Assembly: GCA_001774495.1 (NCBI GenBank)
Contig: MFAE01000002.1
Span: 1 to 42,371, forward strand
Direction: 5' to 3'
Length of the DNA: 42,371 nucleotides
Source of the DNA: Candidatus Campbellbacteria bacterium RIFOXYC2_FULL_35_25
Lineage (GTDB): Bacteria > Patescibacteriota > Minisyncoccia > Phycocordibacterales > UBA12079
The position numbers and the translations under genes were made by a program. The notes beneath the pieces are model-generated. The model worked only from the letters and a program-made list of their open reading frames with translations, had not been told where the DNA came from and searched no databases. Positions within the stretch are counted from its first letter, which is position 1. Each line of letters starts with the position of its first letter. Of the stretch, positions 28,013 through 36,955 are shown piece after piece.

Positions 28013-28197
28013 AAGAAAGAGAGTTGATTGTAACTTTTTGGTGAAGTTTTCCAAATCACTCCCCGTTCGCGCCCGGCGGAACCGGCTGTGGATGAAAGCT
28101 CCACGTAAGAGGGGTGGTAGGCTGAGTTCTTATAGCCGAACCACGTATCTAGAGAGTGATGCTGTGAGAAACCCCGTCGATTGGATGACGGGGTTTT
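28013..28197 (+). ncRNA. candidate multibranched structured RNA of unidentified family
   Basis: Consensus promoter; ATCACTC/GAGTGAT closing stem (28055-28061/28154-28160) with three internal hairpins; GC-rich versus surroundings; terminator 28169-28197. Confidence 0.65.
28169..28197 (+). terminator. Rho-independent terminator
   Basis: aaaccccgtc-gattggat-gacggggtttt. Confidence 0.9.
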
Positions 28198-28253
28198 CGC
28201 GTCTATCAGGAATCGTTTTTGCTACTAGGCTTAATAATTGATATTATATTACC

Positions 28254-29258
28254 ATGGTACAAAAAGTTCCTCCTAAAAATATAAAAGATATTGAGTTATC
28301 TCCTAAATCAATGACTATTGGCCTGTTGTCTTTGTTGGGTTTAGTCACTATATTTTTTAGTTTTTCTAGTTATATAAAATACAAAGAAAGAACAACTTTA
28401 AATAATGAGCAAGTCCAAACCTTACTTTCAAATTACGAAAAAAATCTTGAAGACCTTCAAAAAGAAGTTAATTCTTTAAGATTGGAAAGTGAGGGTGAGG
28501 TTTATGAAATAAAGAGAAAGTTAGCCGAAGAGGAAACTGTTAGAAAAGCGATTGAGCAAGAAAAACAATTTCAGGAAAAAATTTCTCAAGAAAAAATTAA
28601 TAATTTGGAAGCACGGCTTTCAGAAACCAGTTTGTCTCAGGACCTGACCTCTATAATAAAGCAATGGGAACCACTTATTGTTTATATAGCTTGTGACTCT
28701 AAATTAGCCAATTCTAATACTCACTATGATACTAGTGGTTCAGGCATAATGCTGAAATTCGAAGGAGAAGATGTAAAGGTTTTAACAAATAGGCATGTTT
28801 TACAAAGTCCCGATTCTTATAATTTAAGATTTTGTAGTATTGAGTTGCCCGATGGTAATTCAGAATATTCTGTTGGCATTGGAGATATTGAAGTCTCTGT
28901 TTCTGAGTATGATTGGGGAACTCTAAGTATAAAAAATCCTGATGTTTATACTTCGAAACTAACATCAACTTTGCCAAAATTTTGTGAGCAAAGGCCGTCT
29001 TTAGGAGACGAAATAGTCGTACTAGGCTTCCCTGGTATTGGGTCTACGGATAGCGTCACTGCTACCGACGGCATAATTGCAGGTTTTGATGGAAATTATT
29101 TTATAACTTCAGCAAAAGTAGACCAAGGCAATTCTGGCGGCGCTGCGATTTTAACAAAAAATAATTGTTTATTAGGGATTCCGACATTTGCTTCCTTGGG
29201 ACAAGTAGAGTCTCTGGCTAGAATTTTAGATATTTGGACTGTAATTGTTAAAAAATAA
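28254..29258 (+). CDS. membrane-anchored trypsin-like serine protease with coiled coil
   Basis: N-terminal TM, coiled coil, SGSGIMLKFEG..LTNRHVL, DWGTLSI, VDQGNSGGAAI. Confidence 0.85.
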   Translation: MVQKVPPKNIKDIELSPKSMTIGLLSLLGLVTIFFSFSSYIKYKERTTLNNEQVQTLLSNYEKNLEDLQKEVNSLRLESEGEVYEIKRKLAEEETVRKAIEQEKQFQEKISQEKINNLEARLSETSLSQDLTSIIKQWEPLIVYIACDSKLANSNTHYDTSGSGIMLKFEGEDVKVLTNRHVLQSPDSYNLRFCSIELPDGNSEYSVGIGDIEVSVSEYDWGTLSIKNPDVYTSKLTSTLPKFCEQRPSLGDEIVVLGFPGIGSTDSVTATDGIIAGFDGNYFITSAKVDQGNSGGAAILTKNNCLLGIPTFASLGQVESLARILDIWTVIVKK

Positions 29259-29349
29259 GGCAAAAATTTGACTTGTATATATTTAAAATGTTATCTTCAC
29301 GTAAGAAGCTTAATTCAGTTCTTTTTAACTAAGGAGAAAGGAGGCCCTT

Positions 29350-30036
29350 ATGAAGATAAAAATTTTTTGTTCCGTGTCGTTTATTGTTTTTTTCTTATGG
29401 ACAGGAAACATTTGGGCCTTTGAAAAATTGGAAATTTCTAGAGGCGTAGAATGGAAAGCTTTCGTTCACAGCAATCTTGTTTTAGGAGAAACTGAAGCGA
29501 ACAAAAACCCCCGTTATTTTAATGGCATGCGGGTTAAGCCTAAGTCTGTTTCCGGGGCTTATGTTTACGGCACTCAGCTTGAGTGGAATAAGTCTGACTG
29601 GGAAATAAATTTTGATTTGAAAGGCAAGTTAGAGTTGGCTCTTAATAAGATTGGGAATTTAGAATTTTCGACACAAGTCAAAAGAGGAGGGGAGTTTGGT
29701 TATCTATCCGTTGATACACAATGGTCAGAAGATCTTTTTCGGGTAGGTTTTAATTTTGAGCAAAAAAATTCTAGAACAACTCTAAAAAATGTTTTTTATT
29801 ACGTAGACAATGGTGTTTTTGGAGGAAATTTGTTTGTCGGGTATCTCCCTTCAAAATGGGTAGAATTTCACGCCCAGATTAGTGGGGAGAAAAATGTTCA
29901 AGAGTCGTTTAAAGCAGTTTGGGTGAATGGTTTAACCTTTTCATTCCCTCGGCAGATGAGTCTTTCGTTCGATTATGAAATCCACGAAAATCAGGAGGCT
30001 GATGCAATACAGGTTTGCTGGAAGTTCCTTTTTTGA
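29350..30036 (+). CDS. secreted beta-strand-rich protein, porin-like C-terminus
   Basis: AAGGAGG SD; signal peptide MKIKIFCSVSFIVFFLWTGNIWA; alternating beta pattern ending ...VCWKFLF. Confidence 0.6.
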   Translation: MKIKIFCSVSFIVFFLWTGNIWAFEKLEISRGVEWKAFVHSNLVLGETEANKNPRYFNGMRVKPKSVSGAYVYGTQLEWNKSDWEINFDLKGKLELALNKIGNLEFSTQVKRGGEFGYLSVDTQWSEDLFRVGFNFEQKNSRTTLKNVFYYVDNGVFGGNLFVGYLPSKWVEFHAQISGEKNVQESFKAVWVNGLTFSFPRQMSLSFDYEIHENQEADAIQVCWKFLF

Positions 30037-30058
30037 TTATTCTTCTTAGATTTTTGGG

Positions 30059-30100
30059 AGGTCGGAAGTTCAGCTTATGGCTGAACCTCCGACCTTTTTT
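30059..30100 (+). terminator. Rho-independent terminator
   Basis: aggtcgga-agttcagc...gctgaacc-tccgaccttttttt. Confidence 0.9.
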
Positions 30101-30306
30101 CTATATTTTGATAGCATATATTAATGAAAAGTTGCTAGTCGGGGGTATTTTCCTTAGGCTTGAAAAATGTATCCGAATTACTGAATGTTAAATGATAGGG
30201 AAATGACTAGACAAGAAAGGAGTTATGATGTGGACTATCTTGCTTAAGTAGTATATATCTAGCAAAGTTTAACAATTTTGATATAATATAGATTATTATT
30301 AACAAA

Positions 30307-30372
30307 AGTTTTTAGATAGCAGTTTTTAGTTTTTAGAGATAGTGAAAACTTTGCTTTACAAATTTTCACTTA
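30307..30372. repeat. degenerate heptad/hairpin element
   Basis: gtttttagatagcagtttttagtttttagagatag + gtgaaaa...ttttcac + ttactactcg. Confidence 0.6.
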
Positions 30373-30408
30373 CTACTCGATATTAGATGTTTGCTACTTA
30401 TTTATATT

Positions 30409-30618
30409 ATGAACAATACAGTAAAATGGGTAATAGGAGTAATTGTTGTTGCAGCAATAGTTTGGTTTGGTTTCATGAACAAATCAGAAGTTAAAGAAGA
30501 AGCAATAACAGAAGACACAACAACAGAAGAGGTTATGGATGTTGAAGTGAATATAGACGTTGTAGATCCAGGAGTTTCTGCAGATACAGAAGTTCCTACT
30601 GAAGAAGTAGCTCAATAA
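30409..30618 (+). CDS. small single-TM protein with acidic tail
   Basis: MNNTVKWVIGVIVVAAIVWFGFMNKSEVKEEAITEDTTTEE... Confidence 0.6.
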   Translation: MNNTVKWVIGVIVVAAIVWFGFMNKSEVKEEAITEDTTTEEVMDVEVNIDVVDPGVSADTEVPTEEVAQ

Positions 30619-30639
30619 TAAATTTATTATTGATATAAA

Positions 30640-30678
30640 ATAAAAAACTACCTGTACAGGTAGTTTTTTATTTTATAT
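30640..30678. terminator. palindromic terminator
   Basis: aaaataaaaaactacctgt/acaggtagttttttatttt. Confidence 0.85.
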
Positions 30679-30775
30679 TGCTATCTTAGAATTTTTTATT
30701 ATATTTTGATATTATAATAGTATCCTATTTTAGGTACTTTCAGCTTTATAAATTTTTAACTTTTTACTAATTTTT

Positions 30776-31672
30776 ATGCCAGAGTTACCAGAGGTACAAA
30801 CAATCGTGAATGATTTGAATAAGAAAGTTGTTGACCAGCAAATCATTGATTTTTGGAGTGATTGGAAAAAGAATGTTCGTCCAAGTTTTTTGAAATTTAA
30901 AAAAAAAGTTTCCGGAGCAAAAATCTTGGGGGTGAGGAGAAGGGGGAAACATATTGTTATTGATTTAGGTAATAAAAACTCGATTATTATTCATTTAAAA
31001 ATGTCAGGACACCTCTTGTACAAGCCGACAGCTGACAGCTTACAGCTAACAGCTAGAAGAAATTTTGGCTCCGCCAAAATTTCTTCTAAAAATGATTATT
31101 TTGAAGAGAGGGTGAATCAATATGTGCACCATAAATTCAGTTTGAAAAGTGGAGCAACTTTGGAATTTTCAGATATGAGAAAGTTTGGGTGGCTGTGGGT
31201 TGTTGCGACTGATGAAGTGGAAAATATTAAAGAAATTAAAAAATTAGGAATTGATGCTATGAGTGAAAATTTTAGTTTAAAAATTTTAAAAGATATTTTG
31301 AAAAGAAAGGTAAAAAGTATTATAGGAATTGTTCTTTTAGATCAAGGATTAATTGCAGGAATTGGTAACATTTACCGAAGTGAAATTTTATTTGAGGCAG
31401 AGGTTAATCCAAAAAGAAAAATTTTAACACTAAAAGAAAAAGAGATTGAAAAAATTTTTAAGGCAATAAATTTAATATTAAAAAAAGCAGTAAGAATGAG
31501 GGGGACTTCTGATGTTGATTATCGTGATACAGAAGGGAAGCCTGGCAGTTTCCAAAATGTTTTGAGAGTATACGGGAGAGACGGAGAAAGGTGCTTGGGG
31601 TGTAGAGGTTTGGTAATAAGGGAAAAGCTTGGACAAAGAAGCATATTCTTTTGCCCAAAGTGTCAGAAATAA
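30776..31672 (+). CDS. mutM: formamidopyrimidine-DNA glycosylase (with in-frame repeat insertion)
   Basis: MPELPEVQTIVNDL...IGNIYRSEILFEAEVNP...RSIFFCPKCQK zinc finger. Confidence 0.95.
   Translation: MPELPEVQTIVNDLNKKVVDQQIIDFWSDWKKNVRPSFLKFKKKVSGAKILGVRRRGKHIVIDLGNKNSIIIHLKMSGHLLYKPTADSLQLTARRNFGSAKISSKNDYFEERVNQYVHHKFSLKSGATLEFSDMRKFGWLWVVATDEVENIKEIKKLGIDAMSENFSLKILKDILKRKVKSIIGIVLLDQGLIAGIGNIYRSEILFEAEVNPKRKILTLKEKEIEKIFKAINLILKKAVRMRGTSDVDYRDTEGKPGSFQNVLRVYGRDGERCLGCRGLVIREKLGQRSIFFCPKCQK
31027..31087. repeat. heptad/hairpin element inside the mutM coding sequence
   Basis: GACAGCT GACAGCT TACAGCT AACAGCT + agaagaaattttggc-tcc-gccaaaatttcttct (15-bp perfect stem). Confidence 0.92.
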
Positions 31673-31704
31673 ATTACTTATAATATGTGTTAAAATTTGG
31701 TGAT

Positions 31705-32616
31705 ATGAAAAGTTTAAAAACCATTCGTTACGTTACAGAAAGCCACTATTTAATCATCGGCCTAGCTTTTATTGTCGGCCTATTATTTTCGGAGGGGATC
31801 CTGTGGGCTTCGGTTTATACGAAATTAATTCTGGCGACGATATTTTTTCTTAGCTCTATTAAAATTGATTTAAAAGAAGTTAAGGATTATTTAAACGATA
31901 AATTGTTGATTGCTTTTCTCTCTGTGGCATCTCTTTTTATATTACCTATCGTTGTTTATTATATAACTAATTTACTCTATCCCTCCCTTGCCGTGGCCTT
32001 CTTGATATTATCAGCGGTTCCTGTCGGCATGACGGCCCCTCTGCTTTCAGAAATTATTGGTGGTAAGTATGGTCTAACCTTGGTACTTACAGTGGTCACT
32101 TCTTTGTTGGCTCCTGTCACGTTACCTTTTATCCTTAACTTTTTAGCGGGGGCTTCCGTAAGTATTGATGCTCTTGGTATGTTCATTTTGTTAGCAAAAG
32201 TTATTTACGCTCCTTTTATTTTAGCCCAAATACTAAAGAGGTTTTGGCAGAAGAAAATAGACAAAATCTCTGTTTCTTTCAAGCCGTTATCTGTTTTGTT
32301 ACTAGGCGCTCTTATCGCTATTATCGTAGCAAAGCAATCCCACGTCATCATTGAGGGGTTTGACCTTCTTTATATAAGTTTATTATTTTTGTTTTTTCTT
32401 GTATTACATTTTGTTGGATACTTTATTGTTTTTTGGAAAAGTAAAAGTGAAAAAATTGCGGTCGCAATTTGTTTTACCTATATGAATTTTACCTTAGCGA
32501 TTGAGTTGGTAAATGAATTTTTTTCTGAGCCAGAGATTATTGTTCCAGTGGTACTTTCTATTGTCCCATGGACGATAATATTCATCCCTTTCAAACATAT
32601 TTCCCAAAAATTATAG
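31705..32616 (+). CDS. bile acid:sodium symporter (BASS)-like permease
   Basis: Multi-TM; FFLSSIKIDLKEVKDY...LSAVPVGMTAPLLSEIIGG. Confidence 0.65.
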   Translation: MKSLKTIRYVTESHYLIIGLAFIVGLLFSEGILWASVYTKLILATIFFLSSIKIDLKEVKDYLNDKLLIAFLSVASLFILPIVVYYITNLLYPSLAVAFLILSAVPVGMTAPLLSEIIGGKYGLTLVLTVVTSLLAPVTLPFILNFLAGASVSIDALGMFILLAKVIYAPFILAQILKRFWQKKIDKISVSFKPLSVLLLGALIAIIVAKQSHVIIEGFDLLYISLLFLFFLVLHFVGYFIVFWKSKSEKIAVAICFTYMNFTLAIELVNEFFSEPEIIVPVVLSIVPWTIIFIPFKHISQKL

Positions 32617-32654
32617 GGTGGTGATTTACCTCAATTTTTTGATATAATTAGTTT

Positions 32655-33242
32655 ATGAGTAAATATCAAGAAAAACAGTTTAATATGAATCTTCTTAGTG
32701 GGATATCAGAAAAACAAACAGAAGAACATTTAAAGCTTTATGCTGGCTATGTAAAACATGCCAATTTAATTCTAGAAAAAATAGAAGAGCTATCTGGTGA
32801 AGAGGGGGATAATTCTTACGTCATTTCTGAACTCAGAAGAAGGTTTAGTTTTGAGTTTAATGGCATGAGGATGCACGAATATTATTTTGAAAGTTTAGAA
32901 AAGGGTTCCAAAGGATTAAGTGATAGTAGTAAATTAGCGGAGTCAATTGGAAATCTAGATTCCTTTGTAGAAGAATTCAAACTTGTAGGGATGACTAGGG
33001 GAATAGGTTGGGTGGTAGCTTATTTTGACGAACCAAAGGACTCTATTCAAATAGCTTGGGTGGGGGACCACGAATTAGGACAATTAGGAGGGCTTCCAAT
33101 CATTTTAGTTATGGATATGTGGGAGCATGCTTTTATGGTTGATTATCTGCCAAGCGAAAAGAAGAAATACATTGAAGCTTTTTTTGATAACATTAATTGG
33201 GATGTCGTTGAAGAAAGATTTAATAAATTAAATATAAAATAA
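32655..33242 (+). CDS. Fe/Mn superoxide dismutase family protein
   Basis: FNGMRMHEYYFESL...GIGWVVAYFD...LVMDMWEHAFMVDY. Confidence 0.85.
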   Translation: MSKYQEKQFNMNLLSGISEKQTEEHLKLYAGYVKHANLILEKIEELSGEEGDNSYVISELRRRFSFEFNGMRMHEYYFESLEKGSKGLSDSSKLAESIGNLDSFVEEFKLVGMTRGIGWVVAYFDEPKDSIQIAWVGDHELGQLGGLPIILVMDMWEHAFMVDYLPSEKKKYIEAFFDNINWDVVEERFNKLNIK

Positions 33243-33243
33243 T

Positions 33244-33864
33244 ATGTCTAAAAAAAATAAAATTTTGTTAATCTTTGGTTTCATTCTTGTATTTTTTGGT
33301 TTATTTGTTTTGCGAGGGAATGAGGATGACTGGATTTGCCAAAATGGGGAATGGATAAAACACGGGAATCCTTCTGCAGAAATGCCAATTGGATTATGCC
33401 CAGGAGCTTTGATTGAAAGTTTTGAAGATTGTGTCAAAGCAGGAAATCCAGTAATGGAAAGTTATCCTAGACAATGTCGTAGTGGGGAAAATTTTTTTGT
33501 TGAGGGTATCGGCAATGAATTAGAAAAAATGGATTTGATTCGTTTGGATAACCCAAGACCTAATCAGGTGCTAAAAAGCCCTCTTGTAATTAGGGGTGAG
33601 GCTAGGGGGACTTGGTTTTTTGAAGCAGTTTTTCCTATTGTTTTAACTGATTGGGATGGAAGAATAATTGCCCAGAGCTATGCTACCGCCAAGGGTGATT
33701 GGATGACAGAAGATTTTGTTCAATTTGAGGGAATACTAGAATTTGAAAATCCAGAAAATATTGGTGATTTTTCTAGAAGAGGAGCATTGATATTACAAAA
33801 AGATAACCCTAGTGGTTTACCAGAGCACGATGATGCTTTAGAAATTTCTATTAGGTTTGAATAA
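33244..33864 (+). CDS. Gmad2 immunoglobulin-like domain lipoprotein/membrane protein
   Basis: N-terminal TM; IRLDNPRPNQVLKSPLVIRGEARGTWFFEAVFPIVLTDWDG. Confidence 0.8.
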   Translation: MSKKNKILLIFGFILVFFGLFVLRGNEDDWICQNGEWIKHGNPSAEMPIGLCPGALIESFEDCVKAGNPVMESYPRQCRSGENFFVEGIGNELEKMDLIRLDNPRPNQVLKSPLVIRGEARGTWFFEAVFPIVLTDWDGRIIAQSYATAKGDWMTEDFVQFEGILEFENPENIGDFSRRGALILQKDNPSGLPEHDDALEISIRFE

Positions 33865-33958
33865 CTCCAATTTTTGAAAAAAACATTCACGTATTCAACT
33901 TAATGCCTGGATGTTTTTTATTGGATATATTTGGGGTTTATGTTAACTTATATCTATT

Positions 33959-35755
33959 ATGGAAGAAGATAAAAAACAAATAATCTGGGACTTAACCTCT
34001 CTTTTAAGCGGAGATAATGACCCTAAAATAGAAGAAGAAAAAAAACTTATAGAGCAGGAAGCTTATGGGTTTATAAATAAATGGAAAGATAGAGATGATT
34101 ATCTTCAAGAGCCCTCCATACTTAAAGAAGCTTTAGACGAATCTGAAAAGATGTCCCGAAATTACGGTGACGTCGGTTTTTATTTTTGGTTACGAACATC
34201 ACAGGATCAAAATAATCCAGAATTGAAGGCTAAAGAAAACAAGTTACATGATTTTTATCAAAAAATAGCGAACGATATGCGATTTTTTGGAATGAGGGTG
34301 GCAAAAATTCCTGAGTCAGAGCAAGGTAAATTTTTAGAGTACGAAGGGTTGAATGAATACAAACATTATTTAGAAACATCTTTTACTGAAGCAAAATATT
34401 TATTGAGTGAGAAGGAAGAAAATATTTTGTCTCTTGAATCAAAAGCCGGTTTTTCAAATTGGGTGGATATGGTGGAAAGTTTTTTGTCGAAAGAGGAAGG
34501 GGAGATAATTTCTGAAAATAGTGAAAGAGAAATAAAACCTTTGGCAGAAATAATGAGCTTGTTGAGTAGCCAGAGCAAAGAAACGAGAGATTCGGCGAGT
34601 GAAGTACTAAATAAAATTCTTAAAAAACATTCTGATGTGGCAGAACATGAAATTAATTCCATACTGCACTCTAAAAAAGTTGATGACGATCTCCGGGGGA
34701 TTGAAAGGCCTGATTTAGAAAGGCACATTAGTGATGATATTGATAGTGAGGTAGTTGATGCCTTGATCGATTCTGTTTCAAGCCGTTTTGATACTGCTAA
34801 AAAATTCTATCAGTTAAAAGCAAAGTTGATGGGGGTAGATAAATTAAAGTACCACGAAAGAAATGTGCCTTATGGAAATATTGATAAGAAATATTCTTAT
34901 GAAGATGCTTCCAACTTAGTCTTGAAAGTATTTAAAAAATTAGATAAACAATTTTTTGATATTTATGACGGGTTTATAAAAAAAAGTCAGATAGACGTTT
35001 ATCCAAGAAAAAACAAAAGGGACGGGGCTTTTTGTGCCGGTAATTTAATTACTCAACCGACATATATTTTATTAAATCATGCGGATAAATTGCACGATGT
35101 TCTGACCATCGCTCACGAAGCGGGACATGGTATAAATAGTGAATTAATGAAGGAAAAACAAAATGCATTAAATTTTGGGACCCCTATGGCAACAGCCGAG
35201 GTCGCCAGTACTTTTATGGAAGATTTTGTTCTTGAGGATATTTTAGAGGGGGCAGACGATGAGTTGCGACTCGCAATAATGGTAGACAAGTTAAATGGTG
35301 ATATCTCTACTATATTTAGACAAATTGCTTGCTATCAATTTGAGCAGGAATTACACAAAGATTTTAGAGAAAAAGGTTATTTATCAAAAGAAGATATCGG
35401 TAAAATATTTCAAAAAAATATGTCTGCTTATATGGGCGATTTCGTTGAGCAGTCAGAAGGGTCAGAAAACTGGTGGATTTATTGGGGTCATATTAGAAGT
35501 TTCTTTTATGTTTATTCTTATGCTAGTGGTTTATTAATTTCAAAATCAATGCAAAATTCTGTGAAAGAAGACCCAAAGTTTATTGAGGAGGTAAAAGAAT
35601 TTTTGTCTGCAGGATTATCAGATTCTCCAAAAAATATTTTTAAAAAATTGGGTATCGATATTACAGATAAAAACTTTTGGAAAAAAGGATTGGATGAAGT
35701 TGACGCACTTTTAAATGAAACCGAAACTTTGGCTAAAAAATTGGGGAAGATCTAA
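33959..35755 (+). CDS. M3 family oligoendopeptidase (PepF-like)
   Basis: LTIAHEAGHGINSELM zinc motif; 598 aa. Confidence 0.9.
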   Translation: MEEDKKQIIWDLTSLLSGDNDPKIEEEKKLIEQEAYGFINKWKDRDDYLQEPSILKEALDESEKMSRNYGDVGFYFWLRTSQDQNNPELKAKENKLHDFYQKIANDMRFFGMRVAKIPESEQGKFLEYEGLNEYKHYLETSFTEAKYLLSEKEENILSLESKAGFSNWVDMVESFLSKEEGEIISENSEREIKPLAEIMSLLSSQSKETRDSASEVLNKILKKHSDVAEHEINSILHSKKVDDDLRGIERPDLERHISDDIDSEVVDALIDSVSSRFDTAKKFYQLKAKLMGVDKLKYHERNVPYGNIDKKYSYEDASNLVLKVFKKLDKQFFDIYDGFIKKSQIDVYPRKNKRDGAFCAGNLITQPTYILLNHADKLHDVLTIAHEAGHGINSELMKEKQNALNFGTPMATAEVASTFMEDFVLEDILEGADDELRLAIMVDKLNGDISTIFRQIACYQFEQELHKDFREKGYLSKEDIGKIFQKNMSAYMGDFVEQSEGSENWWIYWGHIRSFFYVYSYASGLLISKSMQNSVKEDPKFIEEVKEFLSAGLSDSPKNIFKKLGIDITDKNFWKKGLDEVDALLNETETLAKKLGKI

Positions 35756-35800
35756 AAGAGTTAAGAACCCATAATTAATATCTCACAGTTTTTTAATTTT

Positions 35801-35828
35801 AAATCCCCAGAGCAAGCTCTGGGGATTT
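35801..35828. terminator. 13-bp perfect stem terminator
   Basis: aaatccccagagc-aa-gctctggggattt. Confidence 0.8.
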
Positions 35829-35855
35829 GGTACACCTATTCGGTTGCGGAGTTTT

Positions 35856-36185
35856 TTAATGCGGGCCAAATGATACATGAAGACCTGCATTCCTGGATCC
35901 TTGTGCCACGGCTAACTTTGTTTTCTGCGAGTCGTTAGAATATACAATAATTTCTTGAACAGTCGTATTGTCTCTAATAGATAACATAATATTGGAACCG
36001 ATATCCCCAATTTTGACCCTTTTTTGTCCATTAGCTGATTTTAACCCTGCTTTGATAAAACCAATCTGAATCTTTGTAACTTCTGAAAGTTCGTTGGCAA
36101 TATCCACCACAGTTCCTGCCGCGGGGATAACTGTGGTGTGGCTGTTACAATATTTACCCCCCGATCTAGTATTTTTTGTTGACAT
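35856..36185 (-). CDS. conserved hypothetical protein
   Basis: SHTTVIPAAGTVVDIANELSEVTKIQIGFIKAGL...; GAAGGAAGGAG SD. Confidence 0.65.
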   Translation of the reverse strand: MSTKNTRSGGKYCNSHTTVIPAAGTVVDIANELSEVTKIQIGFIKAGLKSANGQKRVKIGDIGSNIMLSIRDNTTVQEIIVYSNDSQKTKLAVAQGSRNAGLHVSFGPH

Positions 36186-36389
36186 AATTTTTCTCCTTCC
36201 TTCTTTTCTATTTGAAAAAAATTATTTTTTTCTAAGTTTATTTAATACTATAATTGCTCCAATGTCAAACTCTACTGAGAAAACTTGGCTACATTTTATC
36301 TTTGTGATATTGTAACCAAAGAAAAAATTGTCTAGCATCGGTTACTATTGAAATATTAATAATAAAGACAATCAAGAGAGGGGAATGGA

Positions 36390-36800
36390 ATGAATATAAT
36401 TGTAAGAGCTTTTTTTATAGCAGTAACTTTCGTTGGGTGGGCGGTGATGAGTAAATACTGCAGACAAAATTTTGCTTGGTCAGCATCAATCGTTTTCTTC
36501 TTTACAGCCGTTCCTGTTCTTATTTTATCCCGAGCAACTTTGCTGAGTATCCCAGTGCCAGATATTAAATCATTTTTAATTTTGTCTGTTGCAGGTGCGT
36601 TGAATGGGTTTGGTGTTTATTTTTATTCTCAAACTCTTGAAAGAGCAGGAAACCAGAGCGGCGCTTTTATTGTTACAGTGTCTGTTGTTATGGTTATGGT
36701 TGCTCCACTACTAGCATATTTTGTTAATGGGGAAGTTATCAATCTTAAACAAACTGCTGGTTTGGTGTGTGCTATATCAGCGGTCTATTTATTAAGTTGA
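36390..36800 (+). CDS. EamA/DMT-like small (half-size) membrane transporter
   Basis: TM-rich; AGALNGFGVYFYSQTLERAGNQSGAFIVTVSVVMVMVAPLLAYFVNGE. Confidence 0.7.
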   Translation: MNIIVRAFFIAVTFVGWAVMSKYCRQNFAWSASIVFFFTAVPVLILSRATLLSIPVPDIKSFLILSVAGALNGFGVYFYSQTLERAGNQSGAFIVTVSVVMVMVAPLLAYFVNGEVINLKQTAGLVCAISAVYLLS

Positions 36801-36826
36801 TTGGTGGTTAATCCCCTAAAGTTTAC

Positions 36827-36863
36827 AAGGCTCGCTTCCGTGAGGAATAAGCGAGCCTTTTTG
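36827..36863 (+). terminator. Rho-independent terminator
   Basis: aaggctcgctt...aagcgagccttttt. Confidence 0.88.
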
Positions 36864-36876
36864 TTTTTAAAAAAAT

Positions 36877-36914
36877 AAATCCCCAGGGGTCGCTTACGCA
36901 ACCCTAGGGGATTT
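36877..36914 (-). terminator. stem-loop terminator on the minus side
   Basis: aaatcccc-aggggt...accct-a-ggggattt. Confidence 0.65.
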
Positions 36915-36955
36915 GTGTTTTCGGCCTTTACACTGGTTAAGTGCAAAGGCGGGAG

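Noticed and set aside
28038-28241. 67-aa ORF MVKFSKSLPVRARRNRLW...
   Set aside because: TTG start, no SD, coincides with a strongly structured promoter-to-terminator segment; more likely ncRNA.
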